From contig JAFXXN010000134.1 of NCBI GenBank assembly GCA_017542245.1, positions 61,826 to 125,825 on the forward strand: 64,000 nt of DNA. The letters are read 5' to 3'. Position numbers and translations under genes: made by a program. The notes under the pieces were generated by a model. That model saw nothing but the letters and a program-made list of their open reading frames with translations. It made no database searches and was not told where the DNA came from. Below are positions 26,546 to 34,786 of this stretch, one piece after another. The first letter of the stretch is position 1; every line of letters starts with the position of its first letter. The DNA is from Lachnospiraceae bacterium. GTDB taxonomy: Bacteria > Bacillota > Clostridia > Lachnospirales > Lachnospiraceae.

Positions 26546-27034
26546 ATGCTGACACATATCATCCATCCGATACCGCCGGTTTATGACGAAAAATCCAGAA
26601 TACTTATTCTCGGAAGTTTTCCTTCCGTAAAATCTAGGGAGTCCGGCTTTTTTTACGGGCATCCGCAGAACCGGTACTGGAAAGTTTTGGCAGCAATTTT
26701 TGGGGATAATATCCCTCTGACTGTCCCAGATAAGAAAGCTTTTCTGCTAAGACATCACATTGCCGCATGGGATGTGATCGCATCATGCGATATAGAAGGC
26801 TCTTCTGATTCCAGTATAAAAAACGCGGTTCCGAATGACCTGTCTCCGATTCTCGAAACCGCAAATATTGAACAGATATTTACAAACGGCAAGACTGCCT
26901 ATACGTTATTTCAAAAATATACTGCTCCCTTAATACATAGGGACAGTATCTGTCTTCCTTCAACTTCCCCTGCTAATGCGGCATGGACACTTGAAAAATT
27001 GACAGAAGCCTGGAAAGTCATTTTTCGTATTTGA
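26546..27034 (+). CDS. DNA-deoxyinosine glycosylase-like protein (uracil-DNA glycosylase superfamily)
   Basis: 162 residues from the ATG at 26546, 7 bp after AGGTGAGGAGT; an in-frame GTG lies 9 bp earlier. The motif ILILGSFPSVKSRESGFFYGHPQNRYWKVL is characteristic of the family-6 UDG-like hypoxanthine/deoxyinosine glycosylases, and LPSTSPANA near the C-terminus is the second conserved motif. Such enzymes remove deaminated purines from DNA. The stop codon overlaps the -35 of the ABC-exporter leader promoter. Confidence 0.88.
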   Translation: MLTHIIHPIPPVYDEKSRILILGSFPSVKSRESGFFYGHPQNRYWKVLAAIFGDNIPLTVPDKKAFLLRHHIAAWDVIASCDIEGSSDSSIKNAVPNDLSPILETANIEQIFTNGKTAYTLFQKYTAPLIHRDSICLPSTSPANAAWTLEKLTEAWKVIFRI

Positions 27035-27059
27035 CAAACGGATTTTTATATGTTAGTAT
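27031..27059 (+). promoter_or_regulatory. promoter of the ABC exporter leader
   Basis: TTGACA (27031-27036) overlaps the upstream stop codon; TAGTAT (27054-27059) follows after 17 bp with a TG one base before it. Transcription should start near 27066, leaving a leader of about 260 nt before the first ABC gene. Confidence 0.7.
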
Positions 27060-27115
27060 GATGTTGTTAAAGGAGTTATGGCTCCAAATAAATAAGAAAA
27101 GGATACGGTACGAAA

Positions 27116-27139
27116 ATGCCAGTAATGCGCATACGATAA
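27116..27139 (+). CDS. putative leader peptide MPVMRIR
   Basis: ATG at 27116-27118 to TAA at 27137-27139 encodes seven residues, M-P-V-M-R-I-R. An AAGGA lies 12 bp upstream, slightly far for a ribosome binding site. The Arg-Ile-Arg ending fits the Arg/Lys-x-Arg/Lys pattern known to stall macrolide-bound ribosomes. Translation is not proven. Confidence 0.45.
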   Translation: MPVMRIR

Positions 27140-27279
27140 TTTTAAGACGGATACTAAGAGGCCTGTAAGTAACAGGTTTATTTTGGTGTGCTCTTAAAAC
27201 ATGATCTGCGCAGTGGTATTTTCTTTTATTTTGCATAAACACACTATAAGTGTCTTTATATCTAAAGAATATCCGCAGG

Positions 27280-27310
27280 TCTGCTTTGAGTGTACAAAGC
27301 AGATTTTTTT
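27280..27310 (+). terminator. terminator inside the ABC exporter leader
   Basis: The perfect 9-bp stem TCTGCTTTG/CAAAGCAGA (27280-27288, 27295-27303) is followed by seven T. It lies 17 bp before the first ABC gene and would block it unless antitermination occurs. Confidence 0.85.
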
Positions 27311-27327
27311 ATTGGAAGGAACGAAAA

Positions 27328-29163
27328 ATGGAAAAGGATAAGAAATATACGATTATACAGAATCTGTCCTATTGCCTGAAAGCTACTGTGGCCGGATGTC
27401 CTAAGCTGCTGGTATTTTGTATTGGGATAATTATAGCAAATTGTACCATCCCTATTATCACGGCTTTTTTGCCTAAAGTGATAATCGAAGAAATAACAAT
27501 AGGTACGGATTTACAAAAACTTCTGTTCATCACCGGTCTTATGGCATTGGCGCTGGCGCTTGTCCAAACAATACAGAAGTATCTTGACAGGATGATTTAC
27601 TGGAACAGATTTAATATGAATACCTATTTTTTAGGAAAAGTAACTAAAAAAGGCCTTACCACGGATTACAGGAACCAGGAGGATGAACATTTTAGAGAGC
27701 TGCAAAGTGAAAGTTTTTCCAGCTGTAACGGAAACTATTCCCACTATGTGCAGGTCTATGAAGCTATAGTTTTGTTTTTTTCTAATCTTCTGGGCTTTGT
27801 TGCCTTTGCCGGGATATTATTTACGCTGAACATATGGATCATTCTGTTTCTGTGCATTACAACACTGGCAAGCTTCTTACTCAACCGGAAAATCCTAAAA
27901 TGGGTTGAAGTGAACATGGATGAAAAAAACGGATACGAACATGGCATGCAATATATCACGGGCATTTCAGGCGATATTCAGGCCGCAAAGGATATACGTT
28001 TATATAATATGTCTGTATGGATGAACAAACTGTATGACAAGTATATGGCAGGGCTTACAGGATGGTACAGAAAATATACCGCAAAGCTTTTCGGAGTATC
28101 CGCAGTAGACAGCGGGATGTCCTTTTTAAGAGAAGGGGCTGTATATGTTTATTTATTATATCTGATATTTGAAGGAAAGATATCCGTTGCAGAATTTGTC
28201 CTGTATTTTAATGTGGTCGCCGGTTTTTCAACATGGCTCGGCAGCCTGCTTGGACAGATTAACAATCTTAACCGTCTTAGTATTTCGATGAACCGCTTTC
28301 GGTCATTCCTTGAATATCCCGAGAGCTACAAGCGGGACGGAGGTATAGTTCCGGAGACTAAAGACAATCCATGTAAGATTGAATTAAAGGATGTTTGTTT
28401 TAGGTATACCGAGGATGGAGATGATATCATACAGGATTTTAATCTGTCAATAGAACCGGGTGAACATCTGGCAGTAGTAGGATTAAACGGAGCCGGAAAA
28501 ACTACATTCGTTAAAATGCTGCTTGGACTCACCGATCCAACTAAAGGCAATGTTTTATATGACGGGAAAAATGCAAAAGATTATAACCGTGACAGCTATT
28601 ATCAATTATTCGGTGCAGTATTCCAGGACTACTCAATACTGCCGGTTACCATCGCTGAGATAATTGCAGAAACTGACATCGCCTCTATTGACAGAATAAG
28701 AGTTGAGGAATGCCTGAAATATGCAGGCTTATGGGAAAAGATACAATCACTTCCAAACGGTATGGACAGTAAATATGATAAGACATTTTGGGATGACGGT
28801 GTAGGGCTTTCCGGCGGAGAAATACAGAAACTTCTGCTTGCAAGAGCTCTGTACAGGCAGTCTCCTGTCGTAGTACTAGACGAGCCGACCGCAGCTTTAG
28901 ACCCTATATCTGAAAACCGACTCTATGAGACATATGACGAGATGATGAGAGGTAAATCTACTATATTTATCTCTCACCGCCTGGCATCTACCAGATTCTG
29001 TAACAGGATAATCCTTATAGACCGTGGCAGGATTATAGAAGAAGGTACACATGAGGAACTGCTGAAGAAAAAAGGAAGTTACTACGAATTATTTGAAGCA
29101 CAGGCAAAATATTACCGCGATAATGAATCAGGCAGAGAGGAGGCAGATATTAATGAGATTTAA
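27328..29163 (+). CDS. ABC exporter half-transporter (TMD-NBD), first subunit
   Basis: 611 residues from the ATG at 27328 (GGAAGGA site); a frame extension upstream would run through the terminator and is rejected. Six hydrophobic segments in the first ~330 residues form the membrane domain. The nucleotide-binding domain has Walker A GLNGAGKTT, signature LSGGE, Walker B VVVLDEPTAALD and the switch ISHRLAS. It is a type IV exporter subunit forming a heterodimer with the overlapping next gene. The substrate may be a drug, peptide or lipid; the leader hints at an antibiotic-responsive exporter. That is inference. Confidence 0.88.
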   Translation: MEKDKKYTIIQNLSYCLKATVAGCPKLLVFCIGIIIANCTIPIITAFLPKVIIEEITIGTDLQKLLFITGLMALALALVQTIQKYLDRMIYWNRFNMNTYFLGKVTKKGLTTDYRNQEDEHFRELQSESFSSCNGNYSHYVQVYEAIVLFFSNLLGFVAFAGILFTLNIWIILFLCITTLASFLLNRKILKWVEVNMDEKNGYEHGMQYITGISGDIQAAKDIRLYNMSVWMNKLYDKYMAGLTGWYRKYTAKLFGVSAVDSGMSFLREGAVYVYLLYLIFEGKISVAEFVLYFNVVAGFSTWLGSLLGQINNLNRLSISMNRFRSFLEYPESYKRDGGIVPETKDNPCKIELKDVCFRYTEDGDDIIQDFNLSIEPGEHLAVVGLNGAGKTTFVKMLLGLTDPTKGNVLYDGKNAKDYNRDSYYQLFGAVFQDYSILPVTIAEIIAETDIASIDRIRVEECLKYAGLWEKIQSLPNGMDSKYDKTFWDDGVGLSGGEIQKLLLARALYRQSPVVVLDEPTAALDPISENRLYETYDEMMRGKSTIFISHRLASTRFCNRIILIDRGRIIEEGTHEELLKKKGSYYELFEAQAKYYRDNESGREEADINEI

Positions 29164-31006
29164 GAAGCGGATAGAAAACACAAAACGCGGATACCGGATA
29201 CTTGGAAAATACTGTCCGGGTCTCATAAGTTCAAAGGTACTGAAAAGTGCCGCTGAAACCCTGGCTCCCTTTGTTACCATCTGGTTTTCTGCCAGGATAA
29301 TAAATGAACTGTCCGGTGAAAGAGATATAACCCGGTTAACTATCTATGTTATCCTTACCATAGGCATTAATTTCCTGCTCTCCATGATAAAAAACGCTTT
29401 GGAGAAGAAGGTAAATGATAAAGAGTCCGGGATGTGGAATTATTTCTCAAAAATCTTTGCAGATAAACAGATGACTATGAATTTCGTAGATTTAGAAAAT
29501 CCGGATGTACAGAAGAAAAAGCAAAAAGCAGAAGAAAACCTGTTTATGTTTGGTAACGGATTAGGTCAGCTTGTATGGGATACCGCAGGGCTGGTCAGTG
29601 TATTTATAGGTATAATTGCATCCGTGATACTGACAGCACCTTTATTCCTGTCAAAAACCGGAGAAGCAGTTATGGATTCTCCCTTGTGGATAGGTCTTCT
29701 TATCCTGATACTGTTTTTGGCCGGATTAGTTACTATAAAACTGCGTTCAAAAGAAGACGGATTGTTTCAAAAATGGACCGACAGCAATGTCTGGTTTAAC
29801 AGGGCCTTCATGTTTTATGGACATGAACTCTATTCAAACATGGCAAGATCCAAGGATGTAAGGATCTACCGTCAGGACAGGATTGCGGAACGCGAGATGC
29901 GGAAACTGCAGGAAAGAAATGATGATAATGATAAGTATATCAGAAAAATGAGTTCTTGCCAGGGAATTCATATCCTGTTCAGAGGCACTGTAGCATGTCT
30001 GTGCTATCTGTTTGTAGTGGCAAAGGCCGGACTCGGCGCATTTGCTGTAGGCAGTATAGTACAATATGTAGGAGCACTTATAAAGCTGGTGGAAAGTTTC
30101 GGAGATCTGTCTGAAGTTATTTCGGAAAACAAGATTTACACAGAGCATCTTGAAAAACTGTATGAATATCTTGATTTACCAAATAAGAAAAAGGAAGGAA
30201 CACTGCATATTAAAAACAACAACTCTGATAGTTGCATAACGGAAAACCCCGGATGTGAGATAGAATTTAGGAATGTTTCCTTCAAGTATCCGGCTACCGA
30301 TGTATACGTATTAAAAAACATTAATACAAAACTGAACATCCGGAAAAAACAGGCATTTGTCGGAGCAAACGGTGCAGGAAAGACAACATTCGTCAAATTA
30401 TTATGTGGATTGTATGAGCCAACGGAAGGGCAGATACTCCTAAATGGCAGAGATATCCGCGAATATGATTATGAAGAATATTTAAAGTTCTTTTCCTTTG
30501 TTTTCCAGGACTTTAAGCTTTTGGCTTTTCCTCTGGGACAAAATATTGCAGCGGATATCTCTTATGACAAAGCTAAAGCTGAGGATTGCCTTGACAAAGC
30601 TTCGTTTACCGACAGATTAAAAACTATGCACGATGGACTTGAAACATACTTATATAAAGATGTTTCCGAAAAAGGTGTACAGATATCGGGTGGCGAAGCC
30701 CAGAAAATAGCCCTAGCCAGGGCACTTTATAAGGATTCACCGATAATAGTCCTTGATGAACCGACCGCGGCTCTTGACCCTGTTGCAGAGGAGGAAATAT
30801 ACCGTAACTTTGACAACATAGTAAAAGACAAAACTGCTGTCTATATCAGCCATAGACTATCATCCTGTCAGTTCTGTGATGAGATTACTGTTTTTGATAA
30901 GGGCGAGATCATTCAGAAAGGAAAACACACTGACTTATTGAAAGATACTTTGGGAAAGTATGTACAGCTGTGGAATGCACAGGCAAAATATTATCAAAAC
31001 GCGTAA
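29153..31006 (+). CDS. ABC exporter half-transporter (TMD-NBD), second subunit
   Basis: 617 residues from the ATG at 29153 with AGGAGG upstream; the start lies 11 bp inside the previous gene, so translation is coupled. The membrane domain occupies about 1-340, and the nucleotide-binding domain has Walker A GANGAGKTT, signature ISGGE in place of LSGGE, Walker B IIVLDEPTAALD and ISHRLSS. The altered signature means one of the two composite sites may be less active, as in many heterodimeric exporters. It works with the upstream subunit. Confidence 0.88.
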   Translation: MRFKKRIENTKRGYRILGKYCPGLISSKVLKSAAETLAPFVTIWFSARIINELSGERDITRLTIYVILTIGINFLLSMIKNALEKKVNDKESGMWNYFSKIFADKQMTMNFVDLENPDVQKKKQKAEENLFMFGNGLGQLVWDTAGLVSVFIGIIASVILTAPLFLSKTGEAVMDSPLWIGLLILILFLAGLVTIKLRSKEDGLFQKWTDSNVWFNRAFMFYGHELYSNMARSKDVRIYRQDRIAEREMRKLQERNDDNDKYIRKMSSCQGIHILFRGTVACLCYLFVVAKAGLGAFAVGSIVQYVGALIKLVESFGDLSEVISENKIYTEHLEKLYEYLDLPNKKKEGTLHIKNNNSDSCITENPGCEIEFRNVSFKYPATDVYVLKNINTKLNIRKKQAFVGANGAGKTTFVKLLCGLYEPTEGQILLNGRDIREYDYEEYLKFFSFVFQDFKLLAFPLGQNIAADISYDKAKAEDCLDKASFTDRLKTMHDGLETYLYKDVSEKGVQISGGEAQKIALARALYKDSPIIVLDEPTAALDPVAEEEIYRNFDNIVKDKTAVYISHRLSSCQFCDEITVFDKGEIIQKGKHTDLLKDTLGKYVQLWNAQAKYYQNA

Positions 31007-31142
31007 TTCTTCATTATTTAGGAATTATAGGGCAGTATCTTGCCGGAATATATCTGGAAATAAAATAAAGCCCTATATATAATAGAGAAAACTGAGAATA
31101 CTGTAGATCTCAGAAATTTATTAGGGAGAACAGAGGATAATT

Positions 31143-31631
31143 ATGGATCTTCAAGCTGCATTTCTTTATACCAAAGTATATTACAGTTTGTCTGACGATG
31201 GGCATACGACGTTTTTTGGAAATTGGGGATTTTATATTCTCATGTCCGCTGTGCTTTTCGCAACAGCTGCATGGTTATTATACACAAAAGCTTACAGATA
31301 TACAAAATTAAAAAATTCGTGTATCATTCCGGTTGATGCAAGACTGTTTGCTGTAGATTCCAAATTCGGTGGACGCGGCGGCAGATTATGGAATGTAACT
31401 TATGAATTTTACTATAATGAAAGAAGATTTCTGGTTAATAACGATATCTGGGAGCAGACCCGTTTGAACCGGCCGGTTGAAGGAACTGTTGAAACAATTT
31501 TTATCAATCCCATAAATCCAAATGAACTTTATGACAGGCTGGCTGATCATGGAAGAAAAACCGGTTTATTTTGTGGGATATTGATGGCAGGCATCGGTGT
31601 TTTTATCTTATTTATGCCTTTATTTGTTTAA
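31143..31631 (+). CDS. small membrane protein, DUF3592-like
   Basis: 162 residues with two hydrophobic helices (about 29-47 and 139-160) flanking a beta-rich soluble part of about 90 residues. The central segment WNVTYEFYYNERRFLV and the INPINPNELYDR turn are like DUF3592 proteins, whose function is unknown. It has its own spacing from the ABC genes (136 bp), so cotranscription is uncertain. A perfect 20-bp hairpin follows downstream. Confidence 0.6.
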   Translation: MDLQAAFLYTKVYYSLSDDGHTTFFGNWGFYILMSAVLFATAAWLLYTKAYRYTKLKNSCIIPVDARLFAVDSKFGGRGGRLWNVTYEFYYNERRFLVNNDIWEQTRLNRPVEGTVETIFINPINPNELYDRLADHGRKTGLFCGILMAGIGVFILFMPLFV

Positions 31632-31697
31632 TACCATTACTTATAAAGTGTACATGAATAAAAATATATAATCAGAGGGATGATTTTAAAATGGCGG

Positions 31698-31742
31698 TGC
31701 AGAATCCCCTCTGCCCCAGATCGGGGCAGAGGGGATTCTGCA
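31698..31742. repeat. GC-rich perfect 20-bp hairpin
   Basis: TGCAGAATCCCCTCTGCCCC (31698-31717) is the exact inverse complement of 31723-31742 around the 5-nt loop AGATC. It lies between the convergent DUF3592 and thrS genes. Neither strand carries a clear U-tract, so although it may act as a bidirectional terminator it is not a standard one. Confidence 0.7.
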
Positions 31743-31754
31743 TGTCCTTAGGAC

Positions 31755-33503
31755 TTATTTTACAGCTTTACTAGCCCGCTCGTTAAGAAGAATCTTCTCA
31801 AAATCTTCAAATTTTAAAGCACCCAGATCCTCACCGGAACGATGTCTTACGGAAACGGTCTTATTCTCTATATCTTTATCGCCGACAATGATCATGTATG
31901 GTATTTTTTGTCCCTGTGCTTCACGTATTTTATATCCAAGCTTTTCAGGACGATGATCTGCCTCTGCTCTGAATCCTGCTGAATCGAGACGTTTTACTAT
32001 ATCTTCGGCGTATTCGCCGGCGCGGTCTGTAACAGGCAGTACTATAGCCTGTACTGGAGCCAGCCACAAAGGAAACGCTCCTGCAAACTGCTCTGTGATA
32101 ATTCCTATAAAACGTTCGATGGAACCAAATACAACTCTGTGTATCATGGCGGGGCGGTGTTTTTTGCCGTCTGCTCCGATATATTCCAGTTCAAAACGTT
32201 CAGGCAGCTGCATATCGAGCTGTATTGTTCCGCACTGCCATGTACGACCTAATGAGTCGGAAAGATGGAAATCCAGTTTAGGTCCGTAAAAAGCTCCGTC
32301 ACCTTCATTAATTATATAACTTTTTCCCATATCATCACAGGCCGCTTTAAGAGTATTTGTTGCGAAATCCCATGTCTCAAGGTCACCCATATGGTCTTCA
32401 GGCATTGTTGAAACCTCTATCTGATAAGAGAGGCCAAATACTGAATATACTTCATCAAATAATTTTATGACATTTTTTATCTCATCGCGCATTTGATCCC
32501 ATGTCATAAAAATATGAGCATCATCCTGTGTAAAACATCTTACTCTGAAAAGACCGTGAAGAGTACCGGAAAGTTCATGACGGTGTACAAGACCAAGTTC
32601 TCCGACACGTAAAGGTAATTCACGATACGAATGCTGTTCGGAACGGTAAACAAGCATACCTCCCGGACAGTTCATGGGTTTTATTGCGAAATCTGTATCG
32701 TCGATAACAGTTGTATACATCTTATCTTTATAATGCGCCCAATGTCCCGATCTTTCCCAAAGATCCCGGTTAAGCATCATAGGTGTCGAAATCTCAACAT
32801 ATCCATATCTTTTATGTACCTCTCGCCAGTATTCAATCAGAGTATTTTTTAATATCAGTCCCTTAGGCATGAAGAACGGAAACCCGGGACCTTCATCTGC
32901 CAGGAAGAAAAGTCCCAGTTCTTTTCCTATCTTCCTATGATCTCGTCTTTTAGCCTCCTCTAATCTTTCTAAGTATTCCTCAAGTTTTTCTTTTTCAGGA
33001 AACGCAATTCCATATATTCTCTGTAAAGACTCCCTATTAGAGTCGCCTCTCCAATATGCACCTGCACATGATAAAAGTTTGATTCCGTTTCCATTTACAT
33101 CCCCTGTTGAATCAAGATGCGGTCCGGCACACAGGTCAATAAACTCGCCCTGGCTATAAAACGAGATGACTGCGTCGTCGGGCAGGTCGTTGATCAGCTC
33201 TATTTTGTAAGGCTCGTTCTTCATTAATTCAAGTGCTTCTTTTCTTGAGACTTCAGACCTTTTTAGTTCAAGGTTTTCTTTACATATTGCACGCATTTCG
33301 TTTTCTAATTTTTCCAGTATTTCAGGATTAAAACCAAAAGGTGCATCCAAGTCATAATAAAATCCGTTTTCAATAGCCGGTCCTATAGCCAACTTAACTT
33401 CCGGATACAAGCGTTTTATTGCCTGAGCCAGAATGTGGGAACATGTGTGCCAGTAAATCTTTCTGTCCTGTTCGTTTTCAAAATTCAATTCGTTTTTGTT
33501 CAT
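31755..33503 (-). CDS. thrS: threonyl-tRNA synthetase lacking the TGS domain
   Basis: 582 residues, about 60 short of the usual ~640. The protein begins directly with the second, editing domain (HILAQAIKRLYPEVKLAIGPAIENGFYYD; editing motif HxxxH region HTCSHILAQA); the N-terminal TGS domain is missing. Class II motifs include FRVRCFTQDDAHIF and GSIERFIG, and the C-terminal anticodon-binding domain is complete. It charges tRNA-Thr. A T-box leader controls it. Whether a second full-length ThrS exists elsewhere is unknown. Confidence 0.95.
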   Translation of the reverse strand: MNKNELNFENEQDRKIYWHTCSHILAQAIKRLYPEVKLAIGPAIENGFYYDLDAPFGFNPEILEKLENEMRAICKENLELKRSEVSRKEALELMKNEPYKIELINDLPDDAVISFYSQGEFIDLCAGPHLDSTGDVNGNGIKLLSCAGAYWRGDSNRESLQRIYGIAFPEKEKLEEYLERLEEAKRRDHRKIGKELGLFFLADEGPGFPFFMPKGLILKNTLIEYWREVHKRYGYVEISTPMMLNRDLWERSGHWAHYKDKMYTTVIDDTDFAIKPMNCPGGMLVYRSEQHSYRELPLRVGELGLVHRHELSGTLHGLFRVRCFTQDDAHIFMTWDQMRDEIKNVIKLFDEVYSVFGLSYQIEVSTMPEDHMGDLETWDFATNTLKAACDDMGKSYIINEGDGAFYGPKLDFHLSDSLGRTWQCGTIQLDMQLPERFELEYIGADGKKHRPAMIHRVVFGSIERFIGIITEQFAGAFPLWLAPVQAIVLPVTDRAGEYAEDIVKRLDSAGFRAEADHRPEKLGYKIREAQGQKIPYMIIVGDKDIENKTVSVRHRSGEDLGALKFEDFEKILLNERASKAVK

Positions 33504-33539
33504 AACCGTTTCCTCCTGTTGTTAAATATTTTTTTTACA

Positions 33540-33830
33540 ATGCTGCTACAACATAAGAAAAGCACCCATAAGACACATAGATATATGTATCCTAAGGGTG
33601 CATTAGCACGGTTCCACCTTAACTTTTCACTTCAGATTCTAACAAATCCTATCTCTTAACGCGAGCACACGGTAACGCTTACTTTAATTCGGCCCTACAG
33701 CTCAGGAATGGTTTTCGTTCATCGTCCTCATAAACGGCTCTCACCATTCGCCGTTCTCTCTGGATGATTCGTAATGAATTACTCTTTCCGTCATTGCTTT
33801 TCTTATGTTAGTTTGTAAATTATCATAAAA
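33540..33830 (-). promoter_or_regulatory. T-box leader of thrS
   Basis: On the minus strand, the T-box TGGAACCGTG lies at 33607-33616; the variable A in TGGA would pair with a U discriminator, as in tRNA-Thr. A stem I region with a GAGAG loop lies at about 33730-33810. The terminator is the long stem GCACCC.../...GGGTGC (33562-33601 on the plus strand), followed by T-rich sequence on the minus strand. Uncharged tRNA-Thr should antagonise termination and raise thrS expression. Confidence 0.88.
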
Positions 33831-33839
33831 AATTTGATT

Positions 33840-33845
33840 TGTCAA
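33840..33845 (-). promoter_or_regulatory. -35 element of the thrS leader promoter
   Basis: A perfect TTGACA on the minus strand lies upstream of the T-box. The -10 is less clear: GATAAT with a 15-bp spacer or TAATTT with 17. Confidence 0.45.
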
Positions 33846-33852
33846 CATTTAT

Positions 33853-34671
33853 TTAAAAATTTTTATGATACAGTGCCCGGTACCGGCTGGGAGATATGCC
33901 GGCTATTTTTCGGAATGTTTTGAAAAAATATGCGTAACTCGAATATTTCAGCTCATCGGAAACTTTTGATACGGTCATTCCGGATCGTAACATTTCCTGA
34001 GCTGCAGCAATTTTCTGCAATATCAAAAATCGACCTAATGATATATGTGTATGCTGTTTAAAAAGCCGTCCAAGGTAATCCGGGTTTAAATAGAAATGCT
34101 GGGCGATGTCAGATACACTAAGGTTTTCTTTGACATTCTTTTCTGTAAAAGATATGATTTCGTTTACTTTCTTTTGAGAATCAGATACAACTTTTAGTAT
34201 CGGCAGTGTTCCTGTCCTGCCGGTCATTTCTGTTATACAGGCCAATAATTCAAATAGATGAGCCAATGCCATTGGTTCATTTTGCTGTGAATTGGAAAAG
34301 AGTTTCTTTAGCATATTTTCCCGAAACGGTAAAATTATAGGTTCTGCTTTTTGGATAAAGCAGGAGGGGATGTTTCGTATATCCCGGAAAACATTCTTCA
34401 GCCAGGTGTCATTTATGTTGATAACGTATCTTTCATATTTTATTCCTGATTTGTGATACAACTGGTGTACAGCATATGGCGGTATGATTATAAGAGTTTT
34501 TTCGGGTATGTTAAAGACCTGGTCTTCGACGAGTACATCGGGAAGAGGAGTAAGTGTATAATATAATTCCACGCCGTTATGAATATGCGGACCTACGGGA
34601 GAAGAAGGTTTATCTTTTCGGTATGCAATATCAAAAGGCTTATCTATACGAAAAAATAATTCTGTGTCCAT
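33853..34671 (-). CDS. AraC-family transcriptional regulator
   Basis: 272 residues. The N-terminal half is a cupin-like ligand-binding domain (VGPHIHNGVELYYTL). The C-terminal ~100 residues have two helix-turn-helix units, with NLSVSDIAQHFYLNPDYLGRLFKQHT and MTVSKVSDELKYSSYAYFFKTFRKIAGISPSRYR. This structure is typical of activators of sugar catabolism. It diverges from the dehydrogenase/isomerase genes at 34787-37891, which it probably controls. Confidence 0.93.
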   Translation of the reverse strand: MDTELFFRIDKPFDIAYRKDKPSSPVGPHIHNGVELYYTLTPLPDVLVEDQVFNIPEKTLIIIPPYAVHQLYHKSGIKYERYVININDTWLKNVFRDIRNIPSCFIQKAEPIILPFRENMLKKLFSNSQQNEPMALAHLFELLACITEMTGRTGTLPILKVVSDSQKKVNEIISFTEKNVKENLSVSDIAQHFYLNPDYLGRLFKQHTHISLGRFLILQKIAAAQEMLRSGMTVSKVSDELKYSSYAYFFKTFRKIAGISPSRYRALYHKNF

Positions 34672-34786
34672 TAAGAGCTCCTTTAAGTAAGTCGGAATAT
34701 TACATATTTTAGGTATTTTATGTATATATTAATATATCTTTCAATATAGTACAATAGATTTATGATAATTGCAAGGGGTGAAAGAT

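Larger units (their letters stand above)
27066..27327 (+). promoter_or_regulatory. attenuator leader of the ABC exporter operon
   Basis: The leader holds in order: a small hairpin (GGAG/CTCC at 27072-27085), the 7-codon ORF at 27116-27139, a weak hairpin CCTGT/ACAGG (27162-27176) before a T-rich run, a region with CATGATCTGCGCAG that can pair ATCTGCG (27194-27200) with CGCAGGT (27274-27280), and the terminator at 27280-27310. Alternative pairing with the terminator's 5' side suggests control by ribosome stalling. The effector is unknown. Confidence 0.6.

Noticed and set aside
27078-27095. Second mini-ORF MAPNK in the ABC leader
   Set aside because: The AAAGGAG site is only 2 bp from the ATG, too close for initiation, and it forms part of a small hairpin.
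27250-27327. N-terminal extension of the first ABC gene
   Set aside because: The extended frame would run through the intrinsic terminator, and the good ribosome binding site lies just before 27328.
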